Source: Zelonia costaricensis (lineage: Eukaryota; Euglenozoa; Kinetoplastea; Trypanosomatida; Trypanosomatidae). Taken from it: a stretch of 64,000 bases of DNA. The translations under genes were made by a program, and so were the position numbers. Shown one piece after another: positions 9,513 to 20,200 of the stretch. The stretch is taken from the NCBI GenBank assembly GCA_030849075.1, contig JASAOO010003512.1:1-64000 (forward strand), given 5' to 3'. The notes beneath the pieces are model-generated. The model searched no databases. It was given only the letters and a program-made list of their open reading frames with translations, and was not told where the DNA came from. How positions within the stretch are numbered: the first letter of the stretch is position 1; each line of letters begins with the position of its first letter.

Positions 9513-12500
9513 CTAGAGGAAGCCGTCAACGAGGTCCCTTTCGGCCCTCAGAAACCGCGAGGCAACGCGGCCCGGCTGCGGTGGCGGCTCCGTCGCGAAG
9601 ATCCGGCGACAGACGCCGGCCTGGATGGCCGCCCACTCGCCGCGGTGCAGCCGCTCACCCTTCGCGTACCCCTGCCCCGGGAAGCGCGGGATCTGCTCGA
9701 AGACGTCCGGCGCGGCGCGGCGCAGCGGCAGAGACGACGGCCGGGTCTCGGGCGCCTCCGCGGCGTCGGGGAGGGGGTAGTCGCCCTCGCGCACCCAGGC
9801 CGGGATGTCGCGATTCCACAGTCGCCTCCACCACAGCGGACCAAAGTCGCCGAACTGCCGGTCAATCGGCTTGGCCGAGGTGAGGCCCACCTCGAGCGCC
9901 GGGGTGCGGCCGGCGGCGATGTCGTCCTCTGTGCGCTGCGCCCACTTCTCCACCGTGTCGAGGATCGGGACGGTGATGCCGAGGTCCGGGAAGTACACGG
10001 GAAATCCCACCTTGACGGACTCGACGAAGGGCAGGCACTCCTCAGTGGCGCTCAGCTGCACCGCCACCGACCCACTCCTCGACGAGTCGCACGACTCCTC
10101 CGCCCTGCCAGACGCGCCGTCGCGGCAGCCACCGGCCTCCCCGTGCGAGCACGACAGCGCCGCCGGCTCCGACTCGGCCCCGCCCGCAGAAGCCCCCTCG
10201 CCACGCCCTGCCTGCGCGCCTGCGGCGTCGACGGTGCTCGCCGAGGACGCGCTGACTGCGGTGGCGCTGCGTTGCTTCGCCGCGTCCGCGCGCGGCGGCG
10301 CCCCTGCCGTCCCTGCCGCTGCCACCGGCGTCGTCGTAGTCGAGCGGACGAGGCTGCGGTTGGTGCGCAAGAAGACGTTGTCGTCCAGCTCGTCGTCGCC
10401 GACGCGGCGCTCGTGCGTTTCCAGGCGGGGCATGATCTTGAAGATGCGCCGCACGTAGCAGTACTGCTTCGCGTTGTTCACATCGTCCTCGCAGACATCC
10501 GGGAAGTAGCGGCGGACGCGCTCGAAACAGGCCCAGCTCAGCGGATCCATGTTCTGCACGTGTGTGCGAATGCCGCGCTTGGCGAGGATGTGTGCCGAGT
10601 CCTGGATCGCCTCCGCCGCGGAGAAGTCGAGCACCGGCATGCGGCCGTGCTGAAAGTCGAGAATGAAGTCGGTGACCTTGAGGAAGATCTCGCTGTGGTG
10701 CACGTGCAGCATCTTCAGCATGCCGTCCACAAACTCCATGCAGGAGCCGAAGAAGAGAACGCCGTGAAGCTTGATGCGTAGCACCTTGACCTGCGGGAAC
10801 CTCGCGTCGCCCATCACGTCGAGGAAGTTCACGTCGATCTCGTGTGGGCTGGCGGCCAGGGAGCGGTTCAGCACCGGGGTCGGCGCACTCGACGGCACCA
10901 CGACCGTCGTCGTCACTTCCAGCGGCGCCGCGGGGAAATCGCGGCCGCCGGCCCGTGCCTCCATCTCCGCGGTGCTGATGGTGGTGTTTCTGGTGGCTGT
11001 GAAGCAACGCTCGCCGGCGTCAGCGAGTGGCGACGACTCGGCGCGGGGGTCCGCGTGCGCCGCCTGCGGTGCGCCGCTGTCCTCGGCGGCATCTGCGGCC
11101 TGCTCCGGTTGTGGTGCGTTGGGGTGCGGCGGGTGCTCTTGCTGCTGCGACTGCAGGTGGTGCAGCGCGCTGATGGTGTGGCGCGGGTGGCGACTCTCCA
11201 CCGGCATGAGTCGCACCCGCCCGCGGGCCATGTTCCACATGAAGAACACGAGCGCCGCGGCCAATCCAGAAGCGGCACCGATGGCGAGGTCGGACAGCAC
11301 CGTCACGACCGTCACGACGATGGCGACGACCGACTCCTGGAGGGAGATGCGCTGCAGAAAGATCATGGCCAGCATCCGCCAGTCCGCCGTCTTGGACGAT
11401 ACGCCGAAGAGCACGGCCGAGAGGGCGCCCATCGGCACAATGGCGATGACCATGTAGAGCGCGAGCGGGATGACGACCATAAGGACGGCGCAGATGAAGC
11501 TGCTCACACGGCGGGTGCCGGCGCCGCACTCGATGTTGAGGATGCACGGGCCAAACACGACGCAGCCGGACATGCCCTGGAAAAAGCCATTGACGATGTG
11601 CGCCGCTCCCAGCGCGAGCGACTCCCGCTCGAAGTTCGTCGGCGTCTCCGTCAGCTGCTGGATCTTGTAGCCGCTCATGAAGGACTCCACCGCCGACACG
11701 ATAGCGGTCAAGACAGCGGCGACCATGACGTCCTTGATAGTGTCCGCGTCAGACCACTTCACGTCCGGCACCATCGGCTTCGGGAAGTTGCCGTGCAGCT
11801 GGTACAGGTCCCCGATCGTGACGGTGCCCATCTGGAAAATGTACTCGATCGCCGTGCCCACGACGATGGCGACAAAAGCGGAGGGGACGATGGTGGTGAA
11901 GTACGGCATCAGCATCATCACGGCATACGTGATGACGCAGATGATGGCGGTGTAGAGTGCCTGCAGGCCTGTCACGTAGTTCCCGTCCGGCCGCTTGAAC
12001 TGCGGGATCTGGTTCACCACCATGCTCAGCGCCAGGCCGTTGCAGAAGCCAACCATGAGCGCCGAGGGCAGCAACCGCACCAGCCGCGCAAAGCGGAAAA
12101 CGCCAGGCAGCAGCAGGAAGCAGCCGGCGATGACGGAGACGGCGCAGGCGGCGCCGTAGCCGTGCTTGTCGACGAGATCGGGGTAGAGCACCACGACGGC
12201 GCCGGCAATCGCCGTGATCTGACCAGGGCGGCCGCCAAACACGCAGCAGATGATGCCCAGAAAAAAGGACGAGTAAAGCCCCACGAGCGGCTCACCGTGA
12301 CCCATCAGCGCGAAGGCAACCGACGGCGCCACCTGCGCCACCGCCAGCGTCACGCCGGCAAAGATGTCCGTCTTGAGGGCGATCAGCGACCCGTCCGACC
12401 AGCCCTCTGCGATGAGGAAGCGCATGAGCCAGTTGCGCGAGCTCGTCGGCGATGCCGCGCCGCTGGCGCCGTCGCCGCCAGCCGCCTCATGCGCGGGGGG

Positions 12501-12653
12501 ACAGAGGCAGGAGAAGTACCACCTGAGGAAGCGCCCCACAGAGGAGCCGCCGTAGCGGTGAGCTGCTGGTCCGGCAGCCGAGTTCGTGGGCGGCGGGGCC
12601 ACCCGCGCCTCGGCCGCGTCGAGGTCGACCGCTGGTGAGGAGGTCGCTGCCAT
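9513..12653 (-). CDS. SulP / SLC26-type anion transporter with STAS domain and long C-terminal tail
   Basis: A 1046-residue protein from the ATG at 12653. After a hydrophilic N-terminus (about 1-90), a block of 10-14 hydrophobic segments spans about 95-480. The SulP-type GGRPGQITAIAGA motif is at about 141-154, and the block ends VFFMWNMARGR. A Ser/Pro/His-rich linker (about 482-600) leads to a STAS domain (about 620-720: VKVLRIKLHGVLFFGS, then FILDFQHGRMPVLDFSAAEAI). The remaining 320 residues are a low-complexity insert followed by a well-behaved segment at about 865-960 (PLWWRRLWNRDIPAW). Known of the family: sulfate, bicarbonate or other anion exchange at a membrane. The pore signature resembles bacterial-type SulP proteins more than animal SLC26. 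The substrate is not predictable. Length is well above the usual 600-780. Confidence 0.9.
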   Translation of the reverse strand: MAATSSPAVDLDAAEARVAPPPTNSAAGPAAHRYGGSSVGRFLRWYFSCLCPPAHEAAGGDGASGAASPTSSRNWLMRFLIAEGWSDGSLIALKTDIFAGVTLAVAQVAPSVAFALMGHGEPLVGLYSSFFLGIICCVFGGRPGQITAIAGAVVVLYPDLVDKHGYGAACAVSVIAGCFLLLPGVFRFARLVRLLPSALMVGFCNGLALSMVVNQIPQFKRPDGNYVTGLQALYTAIICVITYAVMMLMPYFTTIVPSAFVAIVVGTAIEYIFQMGTVTIGDLYQLHGNFPKPMVPDVKWSDADTIKDVMVAAVLTAIVSAVESFMSGYKIQQLTETPTNFERESLALGAAHIVNGFFQGMSGCVVFGPCILNIECGAGTRRVSSFICAVLMVVIPLALYMVIAIVPMGALSAVLFGVSSKTADWRMLAMIFLQRISLQESVVAIVVTVVTVLSDLAIGAASGLAAALVFFMWNMARGRVRLMPVESRHPRHTISALHHLQSQQQEHPPHPNAPQPEQAADAAEDSGAPQAAHADPRAESSPLADAGERCFTATRNTTISTAEMEARAGGRDFPAAPLEVTTTVVVPSSAPTPVLNRSLAASPHEIDVNFLDVMGDARFPQVKVLRIKLHGVLFFGSCMEFVDGMLKMLHVHHSEIFLKVTDFILDFQHGRMPVLDFSAAEAIQDSAHILAKRGIRTHVQNMDPLSWACFERVRRYFPDVCEDDVNNAKQYCYVRRIFKIMPRLETHERRVGDDELDDNVFLRTNRSLVRSTTTTPVAAAGTAGAPPRADAAKQRSATAVSASSASTVDAAGAQAGRGEGASAGGAESEPAALSCSHGEAGGCRDGASGRAEESCDSSRSGSVAVQLSATEECLPFVESVKVGFPVYFPDLGITVPILDTVEKWAQRTEDDIAAGRTPALEVGLTSAKPIDRQFGDFGPLWWRRLWNRDIPAWVREGDYPLPDAAEAPETRPSSLPLRRAAPDVFEQIPRFPGQGYAKGERLHRGEWAAIQAGVCRRIFATEPPPQPGRVASRFLRAERDLVDGFL

Positions 12654-15350
12654 GCTGTTGCCAGGTGAGCGGGGAGGGAGCGGGGGCTATGTGCCACTTG
12701 CCAGGCCACGAGTCCAGCAACGAGGCGTGCACCGCGAGGCGCCCTACCAAGGGGTGCCGAGGCAGGGAAAGGAGGGAGAAAAGGTCTGGAGAGGGAAAGC
12801 GGTGGCACACCTTTGGACCAAGAGCGCACTGCTTCCACCCTAGACACAAAGCCGCAGCCAGGAGAAAACGCCAAACAATAACCTCGGCGTGCCCGCACGC
12901 GCAAACGCACCGTGAGACGGGCACCCACTCACGCACACACGCACACACACACACACACTTGGCTGAGGGAAGAGGAAGCCGATGGGGTGGGGAAGGGCGC
13001 CAGAGGACGAGGAGAGGGAGGAGGGAGAGGACAGGGAAGCAGGAGCAATGAGGTGCAGGGACGGCGAGTAGACACCGTCGCGCCAGGGATGCTATGCGCT
13101 TCGACTCAGCGTAAATAGTCGGCGACGTCTGCAGCAGGGGTATGCACGAGGACGACGTTGCCTGAAAAACAAAATAAGGGAAATGACGAGGAGTGAAGGG
13201 GCCGTGACACGAAAGTGCGCCCCTTCCCGAGCCGGTCGCGGCAAACAAGGAGAGGGGAGGCGAGCAAAAGACAAAGGGCGGAGTGCCGGCCAAGCGAAGC
13301 AAGGGGCCGCCAAGGCAGGCCCTGCGCGAAATGGACCACCTAGTTTGGGAAGAAAAACGAGTGCGTAGTGTGCCCAGCGGCTTGGCGCATCCACGAGCAG
13401 GCCCGGACACAGCACTGGGACGAGGGTAAGTGGAGGCGAAGGAGGGGGAGCCACAGAAGCAGCCTCAAGTAGGGTCGACTTCGTAATGAGAGAGAAACAA
13501 CGCAGACCACGAGGATGCACTCACACACACATACGTGGAAAAGCGACAACACCGAAGAAAAGGTCGAGGTGGTGCCGCACGGTTAGCTCGAGTTGCACCG
13601 GCTGAAAGAGATGGAAAGAAAAAGAAGGGCACGAGGCAGAGAAGCGTGCGAAGAAGAGGAGACAAAGAAAGGAAAAGAAAGCTCACGTGTACCTTGTCTG
13701 TCCGCTGTGCGTGTGTGTGGGCGCGTCTGTGTGCGTATTTGTATGCGTGTGGGTGTGTGTGTGTGTGTATGCTACTCGCCTTCAGTCCCGGTGGCGGGCC
13801 GTTGACAGGTGACGGCGGCACACACGGAGACAGTGAGGGGGGGGGAGAGCAATTACCACGAGAGCGAGAGAGAGAGAAAGAGAGCAGGAGACGGGGAAGA
13901 AGAGAAAGTGAAGCGTTGACCGACAGTGACGGACGAAAGAGCGGGGGGACGAGATGGGAGGTGTGTACCGCCGAGGCGCACGTGATAGAAACGGCCAAAC
14001 TAAGAACGAAAACAGGGCAGAAAAAAAAAACGGGGCGGTGTCGGTCGATGCAGCGCAACGGACAAGTTGAAGAGGAGTGCGAGCGTAGAGTGAACGAGTC
14101 AACAATAAGAGGCACGGAGGGAGAGAGAGAAGCAACTACGGCAATAGAGAACACGAGGCACCGAATAGACCGGACCGTCTCGCGCGCAGCGGTCCAGGGC
14201 GGGATCAGCGCAAAGTGTCGAAAGGCAGAGAGGGAGGCGCAGAGTGCGGTCACGGTGGAAGGCAAAGTTTTTTTTTTTTAAAAGGGGGTAAAAACACAAG
14301 GTGACGTGACGCGTTGTCCCGCTTCCTCTTGTTGACCTTTGCTGCTTCGCTTGTGTGCCGTGTTGCTTGTGTGCGTGATGTATAGCGCGCTGCGTCTTTT
14401 AGGGTGGAGGAGGGACTCGAAGAAGATAGAGGGGGTAAGGGGGGGGAGGAAGGGAGAGGACGGAGAGGGGGAGGCCTGCTTGTGGTGTAGCACTAGGCGC
14501 AGGTGAGAGAGGGAGTGTGTGGAGAGGGGGGGGGAGCGTGAGGCGCCGTGAGTGGGCTGGTACGACGCGTTGCGCACGCGTTGTTTCGGTGGATCGGATT
14601 TGTGCACGGTATGCTCAGGCGACGCGCTACACCGTGTGTCGTCATCGCGCGCGGCAGTGCCAAACAAGTGATTCGGAGCGATGAAGGGGCAAGAGAGAAG
14701 AGGGGGGGTGGAGATGCGATAGAGGACCCAAGAAGAATTGCGGATGGCGGGACACACGTTGTAACCGGCCGGAGAGAGAGGGGGTGGGCAACATCGTGAA
14801 GAAGAAGAAGCAACGAGGTGCACAGGAGGGGGCGTGTACTTCTTCTCTTTTTTGTGTTTGTGCATCCGCCACTCCTCCACTGCTCGAGACATGAGAGCAC
14901 TGCCAATTTCCATTTTCATCGCACCGGCGGAGACGAACGAACGTCACAGAGCCTTATGAAAGCACCTCGTCGTGACGCTTACGCATAGGTGTGCTTCACT
15001 TCGGCGCCGCGCCGCTTCGCTGCGGACGGCTCGGATCGACGCGCTGTCTTTCTTCACTTGTTTCGCTGCTATCCCGTTCAGACCATGAAGCACTGGCACG
15101 ATGGTGCGCCGCTTCGACTCCGCAGCAGCGGCAGATGAGAAATTAATCGAGAGGCGCCACCGTGGCAGGTTTACACTTTACGGACGTCACGAGCGAATGT
15201 GCGCACGCTCGCTCCGCCTCACAACGACCAACGACATCAGCGAACATGACAGCGCTCGTCCCACAAGCAGTGTCATACAGAAGAGTAGGCAAAGCAGACG
15301 AACACGCGAGCTGCGCACCGGAAGGGGGGGGTGCTCCTCAGCCCACGCCT
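12654..15350. other. Long intergenic region upstream of the SulP gene
   Basis: 2.7 kb without a gene. The + strand is purine-rich over about 12990-14480 (pyrimidine-rich in the transcribed sense). It holds (AC)n near 12941-12958, (TG)n near 13748-13767, a GA-rich stretch at 13859-13890 and an A/T run at 14268-14281. Open frames up to 266 codons on - and 248 on + are low-complexity Ser/Leu/Arg or Arg/Glu sequence and are not accepted as genes. Confidence 0.6.
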
Positions 15351-16304
15351 CTACTTCTTCGCCTTCTTGGCAGGGGGCGCAGGCTCCGTCTTGCTGACCT
15401 TGCTCCCGTTCGCCTCGCTGCTGGGCGCGGTGCCGGCACCCTGCAGCTCGAACTCCTCCTTCTGGCGGCGCTGACGCGGGGCGAGGAACGCCTGGCCGCT
15501 CTCCATCGCAATATCCTCCAACCGCTTCGGCGGCGCGGGCGGGAAGATGGTCTTCTCCTTGCCCGCCTGCTTGCGCTTCGACTCCTTCACCCGTTCCTTC
15601 TTCATCTTGCGCACCGCCTTCTGCTTCTCTTTGTTCGGCTGCGACTTCTTGTAGACGGGAATGAAGCGCGACCAGTCCTCGTGCTTCATGTCCTCGCGCT
15701 TGCTCAGCTCCCGCTTGATGAGCAGCTGCTTGAGGCCGTAGATGGGGTGGATGTTGTTCATGCAATCCTCGACGATGCCGCGCACCATCTGCGTGCCCTT
15801 GACAGGCCCCATCACCGCCACCGTCTTGCCCTGCACCAGCACGTAGCAGCCCGTCAAAATCTCCAGCGCCTTTAGCGTCTGCGCCTTCGGGCCGATGAGG
15901 CGGTCGCGCCGCTTCACGAAGCGCCGCACGCTGCCGCCCTTGACGCCGATGTTGATTATGTCGCACGTGATGTCGGTCTGGAAGATCTTCTGCGCCTGCG
16001 CTAGCGGGACATTGCGCGCCAGCAGCTTGATGAAGTCGCGCGCGTCGACGATCGCGTACGGGTCCCATGTGCGCCGCGTCGTGGCAACCGTCATGCTGCC
16101 CTCCAGCAGGTCCAGCTTGCCGACGAGTTGGTGCTGGCCGAGCAGCTCCTCGACGGCGGGCCAGATGCTTTTGATGTACCTCTCGAGGTAGGACGGGAAG
16201 AGGGTTGCGAAGGTGGTCTCGTCGACGCAGCACGCCCCCTCTGGCACGTCGTCCTGTGTAAGCGTCGGCACATGATACTTGGAGTTGCTGTTGGAGGAGG
16301 TCAT
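15351..16304 (-). CDS. KRR1: KRR1-like KH-domain small-subunit processome protein
   Basis: A 317-residue protein from the ATG at 16304. The N-terminal half matches the KRR1/Rip1 family: LFPSYLERYIKSIWPAV at about 34-50, TRRTWDPYAIVDARDFIKLL at about 77-96, and GVKGGSVRRFVKRRDRLIGPKAQTLKALE reaching the KH-like fold with CYVLVQGKTVAVMG at about 150-163. NIHPIYGLKQLLIKREL and DWSRFIPVYKK follow, both hallmark strings of the family. The C-terminus is a Lys-rich basic tail ending in KKAKK, a plausible nuclear/nucleolar signal. Known role: a nucleolar factor in the 90S pre-ribosome, needed for 18S rRNA maturation. Length is close to that of the yeast protein. No anomaly seen. Confidence 0.95.
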   Translation of the reverse strand: MTSSNSNSKYHVPTLTQDDVPEGACCVDETTFATLFPSYLERYIKSIWPAVEELLGQHQLVGKLDLLEGSMTVATTRRTWDPYAIVDARDFIKLLARNVPLAQAQKIFQTDITCDIINIGVKGGSVRRFVKRRDRLIGPKAQTLKALEILTGCYVLVQGKTVAVMGPVKGTQMVRGIVEDCMNNIHPIYGLKQLLIKRELSKREDMKHEDWSRFIPVYKKSQPNKEKQKAVRKMKKERVKESKRKQAGKEKTIFPPAPPKRLEDIAMESGQAFLAPRQRRQKEEFELQGAGTAPSSEANGSKVSKTEPAPPAKKAKK

Positions 16305-17290
16305 CTCGCCCTCTCCGCAGCAGCGGCAGCGGCAACGCCCAGCAAAGGATACAGAGAAAGAGAGGGAGAGAGTTGTGACGAGAACGCAACTTCTAGGGGA
16401 AGGGAAGCACCAACGAGCTTCCGTCCTACTGAGGTGGTTCTTGCGCGAAGCAGAAAGTGCGAGAGTGCAACGCGCGTTCGCGTTTTCTTTTCGGTGTCGC
16501 TTGGCGCGGGAGGGCACGCGTGCTCTGTGAAGGAAGTGTGCGGGAGGGAAAGGGGTATTCCGTTTTGCATAAAAGCGGCAGAGGGAAAAGTGGGGGAAGG
16601 CGAGAGCAGTGCATTGTTAGACAAGCGACACAGACAGAGACAGCGTCAGTCTAGAATGGAGTACGTAAGGGGAACGCTCAAGGCAAAGGCGCAGCCTGGA
16701 GAACTCTAAACCTCCGCCCCACTCCCTCCCTCCCTCCGAAGCGACGGAGGGATGTGACACTACATGAGCTGTGCAGGCGTACGCGTATGGACACGCTGCG
16801 ACGACACTAAAGCTTGCTCACCTGCACGGGAGCGTGCCTACTCTCCCCTGCCCGCTTGCAATGTCGGATTGCCAGCGTGTGTGTGTGTGTGTGTGTGTCC
16901 TCATCACGGTTGCACCACCTCCTTTTCTTTCTCTTTTCAAGTAGCTGAGTCAGCCGCATTTCTATCAAACAAGATGAACGTCGCTTGAGGCACACGGTGT
17001 GCACCTACACAAGATGCGCAAGACGGCGCGCACATGCAACTACACACATACGCACACGCACCGCAGCCCGATCCACAGCACTCCCCCGACCACAGACCGC
17101 ACGAGCACAGCAGAGTGTGGTGCTGGACAGAGAACGCGCAGCGAGGGAAAGACAAGGAGGAGAGAGGAGTTAGGCTCCTGCGGTTCCGGCCACCCCACCC
17201 CCTTCCCCCTCCCCCTCTCCTCACCCGAAGCTTCCCCTGCACACACACACACCCGCACACACGTACGCACAGATGTGCACACGTACACCG
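16305..17290. other. Intergenic between KRR1 and the small 95-aa gene
   Basis: No gene seen. It holds the KRR1 leader, a (GT)n microsatellite at 16876-16898 and CA-rich stretches at 17230-17270. Confidence 0.55.
16311..16373 (-). promoter_or_regulatory. Putative trans-splice acceptor and polypyrimidine tract for KRR1
   Basis: On the - strand a CTCTCTCCCTCTCTTTCTCT-type tract (about 16373-16352) is followed by AG dinucleotides at 16314-16311, leaving a leader of roughly ten bases before the ATG. Inferred by layout only. Confidence 0.35.
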
Positions 17291-17578
17291 CTACTCGAAC
17301 TCCCACCCGCCCAGCTCCGTAGCTTTGAGGATGCGTACCGGCACAATGATCTCGTTGTCCGCCGGCACCACGACCTTGTCGTCGTCGAAGGGCACGGCGA
17401 TGTCGCCGACGGCGGGGCCGACGTGGATGGAGTTGAAGGAGCGCTGGAGCAGCCCGGCCAGCGTTTTACGCACATCGCCGTAGCGGCCCCCCTTGGGGCA
17501 CGCAATGAAGGTGACCGTGCTCTTGCTCTCGCACCGCACCGAGCAGGTGAAGTCCTCAAAGAGCTTTGTTTGATTCAT
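17291..17578 (-). CDS. Small uncharacterised protein, possible beta-grasp fold
   Basis: A 95-residue protein from the ATG at 17578; the open frame upstream of it begins at a GTG and is low in complexity. The sequence is compact and well composed: a short polar start, a hydrophobic strand (TVTFIACPKGG), a helix (about 33-46: DVRKTLAGLLQRSF), then strands with an acidic turn (IAVPFDDDKVVVPADNEIIVPVRI) and the end GGWEFE. This order and the acidic turn are compatible with a ubiquitin/PB1-like beta-grasp, but no family signature is certain. Codon use is G/C-ending like its neighbours, so the gene is probably real. The function is not recognised. Confidence 0.6.
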   Translation of the reverse strand: MNQTKLFEDFTCSVRCESKSTVTFIACPKGGRYGDVRKTLAGLLQRSFNSIHVGPAVGDIAVPFDDDKVVVPADNEIIVPVRILKATELGGWEFE

Positions 17579-18766
17579 GGCGGCGGCGCAGCAGCAGCGG
17601 CGTTGCAGGAGTTGCCGTCGTGTGTGTGTGTGGGTGGGGGGGGGGGGCCAAGAGGGCACGCTGACGCGGGCTCACAGAATCGCAGCGGATGTCGCGGTGG
17701 TGCAAGTCTGTGAGAGGTGCGCGTGGCAGCACAAGGCGAGAAGAGCCAACACAAAAAAGACAAAGCCGCGGTGAAAGGGGGGGGGGACTCGTCGTCGCCC
17801 CTCACTACGACAGCGGCGGCGGAGAGGAGGAAGGAATGGAGAAGCCTGGAGAGGGGAGGGGGCGGGCAGGCACCCGGATCTGTGAAGGGAGGCAGCACCT
17901 CGGCAGCACGAGAGTGGGGCAAAGGAAAGCACGCAGAGGGGCAGCCACCGATTCAGTGGTCGAGCGACGCAGTGCGGGGCTGTCGATCGGGGGAGAGAAG
18001 ACGAGCGGGGTGTTTCGTGTGTTTTCGCCACGATAGACACACACGACGATTGACGCGAGGGGGGATGGTAAGGTGGAGAACGTGACGCGCCTGAAGGGCG
18101 ACGGGGAATCCAAGAAGCGCGTCTGCAAGCGCGCGGCCACGTGCGAGAGCGGCATTGCCTTCTGCTCAAACTCTCCCCGTTTCAGCACTGCCGGATGTCT
18201 GCATGGTGTAGAGGTGGCCAGCACGGAGGGGCGAGAGGAGGGGAGGAGAACACGTGGCTATGGGCAGTGCGTCACCGTCGCTAATGCTGCGCACATGTGC
18301 CCATCCCCACGCAGCGGTGCCGGGAGTCCGCCAAAGCGGCGAGTACCTCCGCGTAGGCTTCTCTGAAACTCCACATACGCACGCGCCACTTTCCCCTCTC
18401 AACATCCTCTCCTTCTTTTCTCTTGATGTCGTTTGTTTCTTTCTTTGTTGTTGTTGTCGGGTCGTCATCGCCCAAGCAGACTCTGGACGCGCCCGCGGCG
18501 TCCCTTCAAGCGTCGCACACAAACATGTGCACATGCGCCAAGCACGCCCGCACACAAACCGAAAAACACAAGACATCTCCCATCATCTACGGAACGTGAA
18601 GAAAAAGGGATCATGAAACTCGCACACGTATTATATAGAGATTGACAACACAAGCAACCAGCCGGCACCACCGAGGCAAAGAGAGAAATGGGGGTAGACA
18701 GCGCAGGCACGGTAGTCAGGCGCTGCAGCACGGAAGAGGGGTGGAAGGAGTAGAGGGGCGCGACCT
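17579..18766. other. Intergenic upstream of the 95-aa gene
   Basis: No gene seen. G runs lie at 17636-17647 and 17779-17787, and GA-rich tracts run from about 17815 to 17860. Frames on both strands are unconvincing. Confidence 0.55.
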
Positions 18767-20200
18767 CTACTGCGTCTGCGGCGCTGGACCGGGGACGGTC
18801 GCGGCAGCGCAGACCACCACCGTCGCTGGCTCGCCTCGCGGTGCGGGTAGCAGCGTGTTGGTGGTCTGTATGTGGTCGTGCACGTCCTCCTCCTGCACGT
18901 TGGTCTGCCCCGGCCGCGTCGCCCCGAGGGTGACCGGCACGACGCGCCTCGTCGCCTGCAGGAGCTTCATGCCCTCCACGAGGCCGACCATCTTGCTCTG
19001 CCGGCGCATGTACTGCTCCGAGAGCGTGACGGGCGCGACCGGGTCGGCGTTGTACAGCGTGGCGAGAACGTCGTTGAGGGTAAGCAGCCCCACCATTGCC
19101 CCGGAGGTGTCGTAGATGACGGCCATGTTCGACGGCCCATTGCGGAAGGCGAGGTAGGCGTCGTAGAGCGACGCGTCCTGCGACAAGCGCATCACCTCAC
19201 GCAGCGGGTAGTCGCTCACGAGCGGCGCCGGGTCCGGCTGCGAAAAGCAGAGCGAGACGAGCGAGTTGACGATGAGGGCGCCGATGATGTGGCGCCGGTC
19301 CTCGCCGAAGTAGACGGGCACGCGGCTGTAGCCAGCCGTGAGAATGCGCAGGATTGTCTTGCGGTCAAGGGCGTCGCGGGAGGAGAGCATAAAGGCGTCC
19401 TCGGCCTTGGTGCGCAGGTGCTCCTGCACCGTGTCGGTCGACAGCAGCATCGCCGCCTGCAGCATCTTCACCTCCGACTCACGCAGCTGATACGGCGAGC
19501 CGCCCTCGTTCGACCCCGTTGCAGCGGCAGCACCGCCCGTCCCGGCAGCCCCACCGCCACTGCGGCCACCGTCGCCGACTCGGATCGCCGTGGCCTGCAT
19601 CACCGTGCCCTCCTCCTCGTCCCCCTCGGCGCCGTTGTCTTCCAGCTGCGGGCCGACAATGAGAGCGGCGAGGTCCTCGCGGTCGAGCGGCTCCTCGTTG
19701 TGGCCCAGCAGCCGGTCCAGCAGCCGGCCCATCGGGTAGCTCACGGGCGCCGTGACGATGATGGCGAACCAGATGGCGTGGATGAAGAAGGCGCAGACCG
19801 GAATGGCCCACCGCACAAAGACGGCAAGCGGGACGACCTCGCCGGCGAAGAGGACGGCGGTGATGGACACGATGAGGGCCGTGATCTCGTCGAACATCGC
19901 CTCCAGCAAAATCGGCAGCGTCATCACGAAGACGGCGTTCATCAGGACCAGCGCCACCAGCGTCCAGTGCTGCAGCTTCAGCACGCCCAGCAGCGCCGTC
20001 GCCTGCTGCCGCTCCTTTGGCGTCCCCGTCGTCGTCAGCACGCGCAGGAAGAGGCGGTCAATTGAAAAGAGGGCGATCTGCAGCCCGACGAAGAAGCCGG
20101 CGCCGGCGACGCACACGACGGCGGCGACGCTGTACCACACCATCTGCGTGTGTGTCAGGCCATCTCCTCCGTGCCCGTTGGACGGCGAGGACGATGTCAT
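18767..20200 (-). CDS. CNNM / cyclin-M type membrane protein (DUF21 + paired CBS)
   Basis: A 477-residue protein from the ATG at 20200. The N-terminal DUF21 domain (about 20-170) has three to four membrane segments, including the family strings LQIALFSIDRL near 40 and TAVLFAGEVVPLAVFVRWAIP near 115-135. An acidic and Gly-rich loop (about 180-245) leads to a CBS pair (about 260-395: EDAFMLSSRDAL, GYSRVPVYFGEDRRHIIGAL, then NMAVIYDTSGAMVGLLTLNDVL). Known of the family: Mg2+ transport or Mg2+-sensing membrane proteins (CNNM, CorC, yeast Mam3). The CBS pair usually binds nucleotide-Mg. The C-terminal 80 residues carry no domain that I recognise. The membrane it occupies is not shown. Confidence 0.9.
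   Translation of the reverse strand: MTSSSPSNGHGGDGLTHTQMVWYSVAAVVCVAGAGFFVGLQIALFSIDRLFLRVLTTTGTPKERQQATALLGVLKLQHWTLVALVLMNAVFVMTLPILLEAMFDEITALIVSITAVLFAGEVVPLAVFVRWAIPVCAFFIHAIWFAIIVTAPVSYPMGRLLDRLLGHNEEPLDREDLAALIVGPQLEDNGAEGDEEEGTVMQATAIRVGDGGRSGGGAAGTGGAAAATGSNEGGSPYQLRESEVKMLQAAMLLSTDTVQEHLRTKAEDAFMLSSRDALDRKTILRILTAGYSRVPVYFGEDRRHIIGALIVNSLVSLCFSQPDPAPLVSDYPLREVMRLSQDASLYDAYLAFRNGPSNMAVIYDTSGAMVGLLTLNDVLATLYNADPVAPVTLSEQYMRRQSKMVGLVEGMKLLQATRRVVPVTLGATRPGQTNVQEEDVHDHIQTTNTLLPAPRGEPATVVVCAAATVPGPAPQTQ

Noticed and set aside
10842..12638. 598-codon open frame on +
   Set aside because: Antisense shadow of the SulP gene, Arg/His/Asp-rich with no domain.
13465..14265. 266-codon frame on - in the 12.7-15.3 kb gap
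   Set aside because: Ser/Leu/Pro/Cys-rich translation of a C/T-rich stretch; no domain or codon bias like the real genes.
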